This document shows positions 24,323-32,263 of a stretch of 64,000 bases of DNA, piece by piece; the stretch's first letter is position 1; every line of letters starts with the position of its first letter. The notes beneath the pieces were generated by a model. It was not told the origin of the DNA. It did not search any database and saw only the letters and a program-made list of their open reading frames with translations. The DNA is from Sporichthya brevicatena (GTDB lineage: Bacteria > Actinomycetota > Actinomycetes > Sporichthyales > Sporichthyaceae). The translations under genes and the position numbers were made by a program. Location: the NCBI RefSeq assembly GCF_039525035.1, contig NZ_BAAAHE010000045.1, positions 1-64,000 of the forward strand, written 5' to 3'.

Positions 24323-25141
24323 ATGGACCCCGTGGACACCCCTGCCGAGGCGTCCCGTCGATCCTTCCTGCGCATGGCGGGTGTCGGCGTGGCCGGAACC
24401 GTGGGCGCGGGCGCGCTGGTCGGCACCGCCGTCGGCGCCGAGCGCTACCACGAGGTCTCGTCCGCGCGCCGGCGCGGCGACGGCGCGACGGTCGCGCAGC
24501 TCTCCAGCGCGACCAGCATCAGCGTGATGTGGCGGGCGCGGACGGAGCGCAAGGTCGTCGCGCTGACGTTCGACGACGGCCCCGGCGCCGAGCACACCGC
24601 GCGTCTGCTCGACGACCTGCGCGCCGCCGACGTGCGCGCCACCTTCGCGGTCGTCGGCCGCAACGCCGCCCGGTTCCCCGACCTGATCCGCCGCCAGCAC
24701 GACGAGGGCCACGAGATCGCCAACCACACCTGGGGGCACACCGACCTGAGCATGCGCGAGTACGACGGCTGCCGTCGCGAGCTGGAACGCACCGACGATC
24801 TCGTCGCGGAGCTCACCGGCGCGCCCACGGCGGTGATCCGCCCGCCCTGGGGCCGCATCAACGGCAACCTGTTGCAGTACGCCGCCCAGAGCGGCCAGAA
24901 GGTCGTCCTGTGGGACATGCGCCTGCTGGAGAGCGAGCTCGACAGTGCGGGCAACACCGCCTACGTCCTCGAGCACCTGCGGCCCGGCACGGTCGTCCTG
25001 GCCCACGACGCCGGCCTGGCCAGGCGCAAGGTCGGCATGGCCGCGATCCCGGGCATCCTCGCCGGGGCCAAGGAGCTCGGCTACGAGTTCGTCACCGCCG
25101 GCGAGATGTTCGCCCTCGATCACGCCGCCCAGGAGGGGTGA
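24323..25141 (+). CDS. Tat-exported polysaccharide deacetylase (NodB fold)
   Basis: A 272-residue carbohydrate esterase family 4 enzyme. The N-terminal twin-Arg signal is SRRSFLRMAGVGVAG. Catalytic motifs in order: LTFDDGP (Asp-Asp), NHTWGHTD (His-x3-His metal site), RPPWG, and LAHDAG (motif 5 His). It should remove N-acetyl groups from peptidoglycan or a related glycan outside the membrane. The start ATG 24323 lies 75 bases from the divergent DHA2 gene's nearest alternative start. The stop codon is inside a long hairpin (25134-25177). Confidence 0.92.
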   Translation: MDPVDTPAEASRRSFLRMAGVGVAGTVGAGALVGTAVGAERYHEVSSARRRGDGATVAQLSSATSISVMWRARTERKVVALTFDDGPGAEHTARLLDDLRAADVRATFAVVGRNAARFPDLIRRQHDEGHEIANHTWGHTDLSMREYDGCRRELERTDDLVAELTGAPTAVIRPPWGRINGNLLQYAAQSGQKVVLWDMRLLESELDSAGNTAYVLEHLRPGTVVLAHDAGLARRKVGMAAIPGILAGAKELGYEFVTAGEMFALDHAAQEG

Positions 25142-25177
25142 CACCCCTTTCTGGCGCCAGAAAGGGTGTCACCCCTT
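25134..25177. repeat. Palindromic repeat, GGGTGTCACCC family, at gene end
   Basis: Arms GGGGTGACACCCCTTTCTGGC and GCCAGAAAGGGTGTCACCCC are complementary apart from one extra C. The hairpin includes the deacetylase stop codon and can act as terminator. The same design recurs at 39046-39095 and, shortened, at 49999-50015. Confidence 0.85.
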
Positions 25178-25208
25178 GTGGCGGGCGGGAGGCCTACGCT
25201 CGGGTGCC

Positions 25209-25916
25209 GTGACCTCTCCGGAGCCCCTCCACCTCCCCGAGGGTGAGGTCGCCGTCTGGTGGGCGCACGCCCGCCCCCGGTCGGCGGGTCTGTTGACGCT
25301 GCTCGACCCCATCGAGTCGACGCGGCTGGCGGCCCTGCCGCGGGCCGGCGACCGCGACCGGTTCGCGTCCGCGCACATCCTGACCCGGCTCGTGCTCGCG
25401 GCCTACCTCTACGCCTACACCGACGACCTGCTGTTGCGCGCGACCTGCCGGACCTGCGGCGCGGAGGGGCACGGCAAGCCCGGTTTCCACACCCTCGACG
25501 ACCCGCTGTACCACTACTCGCTGGCCTACGCGGGCGCGCGCGTCGGCGTCGCGATCGCTCGCGTCCCGGTCGGGCTGGACGTCGTCGTCATGACCGACGA
25601 CCGCCCGCACCCCGCCGCGCTGGGCTGGGCCCGCACCGAGGCGCTGCTCAAGGCAACCGGTCACGGGCTCACGGTCCCGCCGGACGACGTGCGGATCACC
25701 GGCCCCGAGGAGGAGCCCGCGCTCCTCGACTGGGCCGACGGCCCGGACCCCAAGGACGTCCAGCTCGCCGACCTCGCCCCGGGCGCCGGCCACGTCGCCG
25801 CGCTCGCGGTCCTCACCGCCGACGTCATCGACCCCGAGCGCAACCTGCCCCTGCGCGTCACCGAGCACGACGGCGAGCCGCTGATCGCCGCCGCCGAGCC
25901 GCCCTCGATCGCCTGA
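25209..25916 (+). CDS. Divergent 4'-phosphopantetheinyl transferase-superfamily protein
   Basis: 235 residues with the Sfp layout: DRDRFASAHILTRLVLA, the CRTCGAEGHGKP motif (Cys80, Cys83), YHYSLAYAG in place of the usual FSLSHS, VGLDVVV in place of G-V/I-D-x-E, and WARTEALLKATGHGL in place of WxxKEAxxKxxG. So Asp124 is kept, but the second Mg ligand Glu is Val126 and the Lys of WxxKEA is Thr143. Either it is a weakened enzyme or a non-catalytic relative; normal PPTases move phosphopantetheine from CoA to carrier proteins. GTG 25209 is the start. No carrier-protein gene is nearby. Confidence 0.75.
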   Translation: MTSPEPLHLPEGEVAVWWAHARPRSAGLLTLLDPIESTRLAALPRAGDRDRFASAHILTRLVLAAYLYAYTDDLLLRATCRTCGAEGHGKPGFHTLDDPLYHYSLAYAGARVGVAIARVPVGLDVVVMTDDRPHPAALGWARTEALLKATGHGLTVPPDDVRITGPEEEPALLDWADGPDPKDVQLADLAPGAGHVAALAVLTADVIDPERNLPLRVTEHDGEPLIAAAEPPSIA

Positions 25917-26004
25917 GCCACCCGGGCGGGGAAACCCACTGGGCGGCCGTCGGGGGAGGAAGGCAGACTGTCGCGGTGCGCTTCGAAGACTCCCGGGGCC
26001 GCGT

Positions 26005-27741
26005 GTGCTGATCCCCCTGCTGCGGGAGCACCTGCGCCCCTACCGCCGGCTCCTCCTCGCGGTGGTCGTTCTCCAGCTCGCGTCGACCCTGGCCGCGCTG
26101 TACCTGCCGACGCTGAACGCGGACCTCATCGACAACGGCATCGTCCGCGGCGACACCGGCCACATCCTGCGGGTCGGCGCCGTCATGCTCGTGTTCACCG
26201 CGCTGCAGGTGGCGGCCGCGATCGCGGCCGTGTTCGTCGGGGCGAAGGTGTCGATGGCGGTCGGGCGTGACCTGCGCGCCGCCGTGTTCCATCGCGTCCA
26301 GTCCTTCTCCGGCGAGGAGCTCGCGCGCTTCGGCGCCCCGTCGTTGATCACGCGGACCACGAACGACGCTCAACAGGTCCAGGGCTTCCTGCAGGTCACG
26401 TTCACGATGGCGGTCCCGGCGCCGGTCTCCGCCGTCGGCGGCATCGCGCTCGCGCTGCACCAGGACGTGCCGTTGTCCGCGGTCTTCCTGATCGTCCTGC
26501 CGGCCCTGGTCGTCGCGGTCACGTTGCTGATCCGGGCGATGCACCCGCTGTTCCGCGAGATGCAGTCCGGCATCGACGAGGTGAGCCGGATCCTGCGGGA
26601 GCAGATCACGGGCGTCCGCGTCATCCGCGCCTTCGTGCGCGAGGAGCACGAGACGGCGCGCTTCACCCGCGCGAACGCCGACCTCCGCGACGTCGCGCTC
26701 TCGAGCGGCCGGCTGTTCGCGCTGATGTTCCCGACCGTGCTGTTCGTCGTGAACGCCGCCAGCGTCGGCGTCCTGTGGTTCGGCGGCCACCGCATCGACG
26801 ACGGCGGCATGCAGCTCGGCGCCCTGACCGCGTTCCTGTCCTACCTGATGCAGATCATGTTCGCGGTCATGATGGCCACGTTCACGCTCTCGCAGATGCC
26901 ACGCGCCGAGGTCTGCGCGGAACGCATCACCGACGTGCTCGACACCGAACCCACCGTTGCCCCGCCGGTCGACGGCGTCACCGAGATGCCCACTCCCGGC
27001 ACGCTCGAGCTGCGCGACGTCGAGTTCCGCTTCCCCGGCGCGGAGGACCCGGTGCTGCGGGGCGTGGATCTGACGGTGACTCGCGGCAGCGTCACCGCGA
27101 TCGTCGGCGGCACGGGATCCGGCAAGACGACGTTGTGCTCACTGATCCCGCGCCTGATCGACCCGAGCGCCGGCGTCGTCCGTGTCGGCGGCGTGGACGC
27201 CCGCCAGCTCGACCCCGCGGCACTGGCCCGCGCGATCGGGTACGTGCCCCAGCGGCCGTACCTGTTCTCGGGGACGATCGCCACCAACCTTGAGTTCGGC
27301 CGCCCCGGTGCGACCGAGGACGAGATGTGGGCAGCGCTCGAGGTCGCACAGGCCGCGGAGTTCGTCCGCGCGATGCCCGAGGGACTGCACTCCCCCATCG
27401 CGCAGGGCGGGTCCAACGTGTCCGGCGGCCAGCGCCAGCGCCTCGCGATCGCTCGCGCCCTGATCGCCCGGCCGGACCTCTACGTCTTCGACGACGCCTT
27501 CTCCGCGCTCGACAACAGCACCGACGCCGCCCTGCGGGCCGCGCTGGTCCCGTGGACCGCCGGCGCAACGGTGCTCATCGTCGCCCAGCGGGTCGGCACG
27601 ATCCGGAAAGCCGACTCCATCGTCGTCCTCGACGGCGGCCGCGTCGTCGGCACCGGTACGCACGACGAGCTGATGGCGTCGAACCCGACCTACCAGGAGA
27701 TCGTGCTCTCTCAGCTCTCGGCGGCGGAGGCGGCCCGATGA
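26005..27741 (+). CDS. ABC exporter subunit 1 (degenerate ATPase site half)
   Basis: 578 residues: six TMs (residues 1-320) then a nucleotide-binding domain. Walker A GGTGSGKTT and signature VSGGQRQRL are intact. The Walker B region reads LYVFDDAFSALD (Asp where catalytic Glu is expected) and the H-loop is IVAQRVGTI (Gln for His). This is the classic non-catalytic half of a heterodimeric exporter. The GTG start is at 26005. The stop overlaps the next gene by 4 bases (ATGA). It forms a dimer with the following protein, in the cytoplasmic membrane. Confidence 0.92.
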   Translation: MLIPLLREHLRPYRRLLLAVVVLQLASTLAALYLPTLNADLIDNGIVRGDTGHILRVGAVMLVFTALQVAAAIAAVFVGAKVSMAVGRDLRAAVFHRVQSFSGEELARFGAPSLITRTTNDAQQVQGFLQVTFTMAVPAPVSAVGGIALALHQDVPLSAVFLIVLPALVVAVTLLIRAMHPLFREMQSGIDEVSRILREQITGVRVIRAFVREEHETARFTRANADLRDVALSSGRLFALMFPTVLFVVNAASVGVLWFGGHRIDDGGMQLGALTAFLSYLMQIMFAVMMATFTLSQMPRAEVCAERITDVLDTEPTVAPPVDGVTEMPTPGTLELRDVEFRFPGAEDPVLRGVDLTVTRGSVTAIVGGTGSGKTTLCSLIPRLIDPSAGVVRVGGVDARQLDPAALARAIGYVPQRPYLFSGTIATNLEFGRPGATEDEMWAALEVAQAAEFVRAMPEGLHSPIAQGGSNVSGGQRQRLAIARALIARPDLYVFDDAFSALDNSTDAALRAALVPWTAGATVLIVAQRVGTIRKADSIVVLDGGRVVGTGTHDELMASNPTYQEIVLSQLSAAEAAR

Positions 27742-29711
27742 CCGCCCCGGCCCGCGGTCCGGCCCCGCCCGGCGCCCGGCCCGTCGGCGGCGGTCCACAG
27801 GCGACGGCGATGCTCCTCGCGATGCCGACCGAGAAGTCGCTGCACTTCAAGGCGTCCTCGCTGCGTCTGCTGCGGCTGATGCGGCCCGAGCGGCTGCTGG
27901 TCGTGATCGCCGTTCTGTGCGGCCTGCTGTCGGTCACGCTCAGCGTCCTCGGCCCCTACCTGCTCGGGAAGGCGACGGACGTCATCGTCGGCGGCGTCGT
28001 CACCCGTGACCTGCCGCCCAATCTGACGAACGATCAGGTCATTGCCGAACTGGAGCAGTCCGGCCGCAGCGAGCTGGCCGACCTCGTGCGGAACGTGGAC
28101 GCCACACCGGGCGAGGGCGTCGACTTCACCCGGCTCGGCCACGTGCTGCTGATCGCGTTCGCGGTGTACGCGTTCGGCGCGATGTTCTCCCTCGTGCAGG
28201 GCCGGCTCGCGGCGACGGTCGTCCAGCGCCTCGTCTACCGGCTCCGCCAGGACGCGCAGGCCAAGCTCGACCGCCTGCCGCTGCGGTACTTCGACACCCA
28301 CCCGCGCGGGGAGATCCTCTCCCGCACCACCAACGACCTCGACAACATCGCGCAGACGCTGCAGCAGTCGTTGAGCCAGTTGCTCACCGCGCTGATCACG
28401 ATCCTCGGCGTCCTCGCGATGATGTTCTGGATCTCGCCGCTGCTCGCCGTCATCGTGCTGATCAGCGTCCCGCTGTCGATCCGCATCACGAAGGCGATCG
28501 GCAAGCGCTCACAGCCGCAGTTCGTGAAGCAGTGGTCGACGACCGGGCGCCTGAACGCGCACGTCGAGGAGATGTACACCGGGCACGCGCTGGTCCGCGC
28601 GTTCGGCCGCGGCCCGGAGTCGGCGGAGATCTTCGACCGCCACAACGACGAGCTCTACGCCAGCTCGTTCCGCGCCCAGTTCATCTCCGGGATCATCGGC
28701 CCGACGATGCAGCTGGTCGGCAACCTGACCTACGTCGTGGTCGCGGTCGTCGGGGGCCTGCGCGTGGCGAGCGGGTCGCTCTCGCTCGGCGAGGTGCAGG
28801 CGTTCATCCAGTACACGCGGCAGTTCTCGATGCCGGTCACGCAGGCGGCGTCGATGGCGAACCTGCTGCAGTCGGGCATCGCGTCGGCGGAGCGCGTCTT
28901 CGACCTCCTCGACGCCGAGGAACAGAGCCCGGAGCCGGCGCCGGTCCCCCGCGAGGGACGGATCCGCGGGGCGGTCGAGTTCGAGAACGTCTCGTTCCGC
29001 TACGAGGCGGACCGGCCGCTCATCGAGAACCTCTCGCTCTCGGTGCCGGCCGGCGCGACGGTCGCGATTGTCGGCCCGACGGGCGCGGGCAAGACGACCC
29101 TGGTCAACCTGCTGCTGCGGTTCTACGACCTCGACGCCGGCCGCATCACGATCGACGGCGTCGACGTCGCGACGATGCCGCGGCCCCAGGTGCGCGCCGA
29201 CATCGGCATGGTCCTGCAGGACACCTGGCTCTTCGGCGGGACCGTCGCGGACAACATTGCTTACGGCCGGCCAGGCGTCGGCCGCGCGGAGGTCGTCGCC
29301 GCGGCGAGGGCAACGCACGTCGACCACCTGGTCCGGACGCTGCCCGACGGCTACGACACGGTGCTGGACGCCGCCGGCTCCGACCTCTCCGCCGGGGAAC
29401 GTCAACTGGTGACGATCGCCCGCGCGTTCCTCGCGGACCCGCCGATCCTCGTGCTCGACGAGGCGACGAGCTTCGTCGACACCCGCACCGAACTGCTGAT
29501 CCAGCGCGGGACCTCGACCCTCGCCCAGGGCCGGACGTGCTTCGTCATCGCCCACCGCCTCTCGACGATTCGCGACGCCGACGTCATCCTCGTGCTGGAG
29601 GACGGGCGGATCGTGGAACAGGGCAACCACAAGTCCCTGCTCGCTGCGAACGGCCCCTACGCCCGGCTCTACAACGCGCAGTTCTCCGCCGCGATCGCCG
29701 AGACGGACTGA
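27738..29711 (+). CDS. ABC exporter subunit 2 (catalytic half)
   Basis: 657 residues. A 40-residue hydrophilic N-terminus, six TMs with an extra loop after TM1 (about 95-140), then the nucleotide-binding domain: Walker A VGPTGAGKTT, signature LSAGERQ (degenerate, LSGGQ expected), Walker B ILVLDEATSFVD with catalytic Glu, and H-loop FVIAHRLSTI. The degenerate signature faces the degenerate Walker B of subunit 1, so the pair has one active ATP site, as in TM287/288 or BmrCD. The start ATG 27738 overlaps the upstream stop. Likely multidrug or lipid export; the substrate is unknown. Confidence 0.93.
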   Translation: MTAPARGPAPPGARPVGGGPQATAMLLAMPTEKSLHFKASSLRLLRLMRPERLLVVIAVLCGLLSVTLSVLGPYLLGKATDVIVGGVVTRDLPPNLTNDQVIAELEQSGRSELADLVRNVDATPGEGVDFTRLGHVLLIAFAVYAFGAMFSLVQGRLAATVVQRLVYRLRQDAQAKLDRLPLRYFDTHPRGEILSRTTNDLDNIAQTLQQSLSQLLTALITILGVLAMMFWISPLLAVIVLISVPLSIRITKAIGKRSQPQFVKQWSTTGRLNAHVEEMYTGHALVRAFGRGPESAEIFDRHNDELYASSFRAQFISGIIGPTMQLVGNLTYVVVAVVGGLRVASGSLSLGEVQAFIQYTRQFSMPVTQAASMANLLQSGIASAERVFDLLDAEEQSPEPAPVPREGRIRGAVEFENVSFRYEADRPLIENLSLSVPAGATVAIVGPTGAGKTTLVNLLLRFYDLDAGRITIDGVDVATMPRPQVRADIGMVLQDTWLFGGTVADNIAYGRPGVGRAEVVAAARATHVDHLVRTLPDGYDTVLDAAGSDLSAGERQLVTIARAFLADPPILVLDEATSFVDTRTELLIQRGTSTLAQGRTCFVIAHRLSTIRDADVILVLEDGRIVEQGNHKSLLAANGPYARLYNAQFSAAIAETD

Positions 29712-29745
29712 ACTCTCCCGAGCGAGCAGGAGAGCTGACGAATCG

Positions 29746-31458
29746 TCAGACCGCGACGATCGTGGGGTAGTCCGGCCGCCACATACTCTGGTGGACGAGC
29801 TGGACGAGGTCGGAGAGGTCGGCCTGGGCGAGGCCCTCCTTCTCCGCGGCCTGGGCGACGGCGATCGCGACGGCGGCGGAGACCTTGCGGAGGGAGTCGA
29901 CGGGGGGCAGGAGCGGAGCACCCGGGCCCGTGCCGGCGGCGATCTTCGCGACGGCCTCGGCGGCGGCGAGAAGCATGCCGTCACTGACCCGCTTCGCCCG
30001 CGCGATGGCGACGCCGAGGCCGAGGCCCGGGAACACCAGCGCGTTGTTCGCCTGCGCGATCGAGTACCGGCGGCCCTTGTACTCGACCGGCGCGAAGGGG
30101 CTGCCGGTCGCGATCAGCGCACGCCCGTCGGTCCATTCGAGCAGGTCCGAGGGCAGCGCCTCGACCTTCGAGGTGGGGTTCGACAGCGGCATGATCACCG
30201 GACGTTCGCAGTGCGCGGCCATCTCACGGACCAGCGACTCGGTGAACGAGGCCGGCTGCGCCGAGGTCCCGATCAGCATCGTCGGGTGCACCTCGCGGAC
30301 GACGTCCGCGAGCTTGGCGACCTGACCCTCGGGCGCCCAGCCGGCGACCTCGGCCGCGGGACGGGCGTACGGGACCTGGAAGTCACGGATCAGCGCGGCC
30401 TGGTCGTCCGAGATCAGGCCCTTGCTGCCGATCGCGTAGAAGCGGGCGGTCGCCTCCGCGGGCGAGAGACCCTCGGCGATCATGATGTCGCGCATCATGT
30501 CCGCGATGCCGATGCCCGCGGTGCCGGCGCCATGGATGACGACGGTGTGGTCGCGCATCCGCGTCCCGGACTCACGCAGGGCGGCGATGGCGGCCGCGAC
30601 GACCACCGCGGCCGTGCCCTGCATGTCGTCGTTGAACGTGCAGCAGGTGTCGCGGTACTTGTTCAGCACGCGCCGCGCGTTGGAGGCCCCGAGGTCCTCC
30701 CAGTGCAGCATCGCGTGCGGGAAGTACTGCCCGGCCGCGTCGACGAAGGCGTCGAGCAGGGCGTCGTAACGCTCGTCGCGCACGCGGGCGTGCCGGTTGC
30801 CGAGGTAGAGCTCGTCGTTGAGGAGCTCGAGGTTGTCAGTGCCGGCGTCGAGCATCACCGGCACGACGCGAGCCGGGTGGATGCCGGCGGCCGCGGTGTA
30901 GACCGCGAGCTTGCCGACCGCGATCTGCGCGCCGCCGACGCCCCAGTCGCCGATGCCAAGGATGCCCTCGCCGTCGGTGGCGACGATCAGGTCGACGTCG
31001 TCGGGATCGAGGTTCAGGTTCGCGAACGCCTGCGGGACCTCGTCGATGTTGTTCACCGACAGGTAGAGGCCGCGAGGACGGCGGAACTCGTGGCTGAACC
31101 GCTCGATCGCCTCACCGATCGTCGGGGTGTAGACGATCGGGAGCATCTCGTCGAGGTTGTCCGCGAGCACGCGGTAGAACAGGACCTCGTTGCGGTCGCG
31201 CAGGTTCGTGAGGAAGACGTGCTTGTCCAGCGGGGTCGGCTGCCGCAGGTACTGGGCGTAGATCCGGCGCGCCTGCTTCGAGATGTCGATCGACCGCTGC
31301 GGCAGCAGACCGGTGAGCCCGAGGGCGCGGCGCTCGGCGTCGGAGAAGGCCGTACCGCGGTTCAGCAGGGGCAACTGGAGCACCGCGTGACCACGGACGC
31401 GTACATGGGCGGTCCAGCCGTCCGGTCCGGACGTGAGCTCGAAAGGCTGTTCCGCCAT
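29746..31458 (-). CDS. NAD-dependent malic enzyme
   Basis: 570 residues, full length for the long bacterial/eukaryote-type malic enzyme that turns malate into pyruvate and CO2 with reduction of NAD. Seen: the N-terminal malic domain with LPIVYTPTIGEAIERFSHEFRRPRGLYLS (catalytic Tyr region), VATDGEGILGIGDWG, FNDDMQGTAAV (metal-binding Asp) and the Rossmann motif VIHGAGTAGIGIADM. C-terminal MPLSNPTSKVEA and QANNALVFPGLGLG follow. ATG 31458 is chosen over one 10 codons upstream for the GAGGAAAA site. A single-gene unit between the ABC exporter and a tetR gene. Confidence 0.95.
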   Translation of the reverse strand: MAEQPFELTSGPDGWTAHVRVRGHAVLQLPLLNRGTAFSDAERRALGLTGLLPQRSIDISKQARRIYAQYLRQPTPLDKHVFLTNLRDRNEVLFYRVLADNLDEMLPIVYTPTIGEAIERFSHEFRRPRGLYLSVNNIDEVPQAFANLNLDPDDVDLIVATDGEGILGIGDWGVGGAQIAVGKLAVYTAAAGIHPARVVPVMLDAGTDNLELLNDELYLGNRHARVRDERYDALLDAFVDAAGQYFPHAMLHWEDLGASNARRVLNKYRDTCCTFNDDMQGTAAVVVAAAIAALRESGTRMRDHTVVIHGAGTAGIGIADMMRDIMIAEGLSPAEATARFYAIGSKGLISDDQAALIRDFQVPYARPAAEVAGWAPEGQVAKLADVVREVHPTMLIGTSAQPASFTESLVREMAAHCERPVIMPLSNPTSKVEALPSDLLEWTDGRALIATGSPFAPVEYKGRRYSIAQANNALVFPGLGLGVAIARAKRVSDGMLLAAAEAVAKIAAGTGPGAPLLPPVDSLRKVSAAVAIAVAQAAEKEGLAQADLSDLVQLVHQSMWRPDYPTIVAV

Positions 31459-31510
31459 GGCGTTTTCCTCCCCAGGAAGACCCTCCATCTTGGCTTACGG
31501 GCCAGAGTGG

Positions 31511-32158
31511 TCAGCGCCGGGAGGTGCGTCCGGCCTCGTTGATGCTGTCGATCTCCGCAGGAACGAGCGGCGGAACCGTGAACGACGTCACATCCGATCG
31601 CTCGGCGCGGAGGCCGTCGAGGAGCAACTCGAGGTACCGGCGCCACACGTCCGGGCGCACCTCGCGACTGGCCTCGGCGATGCCGCCGAGCATGCGCAGG
31701 AGCATCGGGAAGTCGGTCGGCGCGGCGTCGGCGCGCAGGTGCCCGTCGGCCTGAGCCCGCTCGAAGACGGCGGTGACGATCGGCAGCATCGTCTCCCGCA
31801 CCTCCTCGCGGCCGCCGGGTCGGCCGATCAGGACCTCGAACAGGCCCTGATCCCGCGCCACCACCTCACCGAGGCTCTCCAGCAACCGGCGGAGCCCCTG
31901 CCAGGAGTCGGCCTCCTCGCGGGCCCGGGCCGCCAGTGCGGCGACGTCCCGCAGTCGTTCCTCGAAGAGCGCGTCGACGAGCGCCTCGCGATTCTCGAAC
32001 CGGCGGTAGACGGTCCCCACCCCGAGCCCGGCGTGCGCGGCAATGTCGTCGAGCGTCGCCTCGAGACCGCGCGCCGCGAAGACCTCCTCGGCCGCGGCGA
32101 GGATCCGCTCCCGGTTGCGCGCGGCGTCCGCACGCAGCGGTTTCTCGGGGGCGGTCAT
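31511..32158 (-). CDS. TetR-family repressor of the DHA2 exporters
   Basis: A 215-residue TetR protein with HTH region RNRERILAAAEEVFAARGLEATLDDIAAHAGLGVGTVYRRF and a helical sensor domain. Start ATG 32158 (MTAPEKPLRADAARN); a GTG three codons upstream is possible. It is divergent from a tandem pair of DHA2 exporters, with two near-identical operators between. By analogy to known divergent pairs it should repress the exporters until the drug or a related ligand binds. Confidence 0.9.
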   Translation of the reverse strand: MTAPEKPLRADAARNRERILAAAEEVFAARGLEATLDDIAAHAGLGVGTVYRRFENREALVDALFEERLRDVAALAARAREEADSWQGLRRLLESLGEVVARDQGLFEVLIGRPGGREEVRETMLPIVTAVFERAQADGHLRADAAPTDFPMLLRMLGGIAEASREVRPDVWRRYLELLLDGLRAERSDVTSFTVPPLVPAEIDSINEAGRTSRR

Positions 32159-32180
32159 GTGATTCACGTTATCAAATAAC

Positions 32181-32240
32181 CGGAGGTGGAACCTCCGCTT
32201 CGTTGCTACCGTCTCAGGGCAAGCGGAGGACAGTCCTCCG
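32181..32240. promoter_or_regulatory. Two TetR operators, inverted relative to each other
   Basis: CGGAGGT-GGA-ACCTCCG (32181-32197) and CGGAGGA-CAG-TCCTCCG (32224-32240), start-to-start 43 bp. Flanks also match when one is reversed: AAGCGGAGG on one side and CCTCCGGTTA on the other. Each site lies near one of the divergent genes, so one probably governs tetR and the other the exporter. Confidence 0.82.
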
Positions 32241-32263
32241 GTTAGAGCACGGAGGCACCGCCC

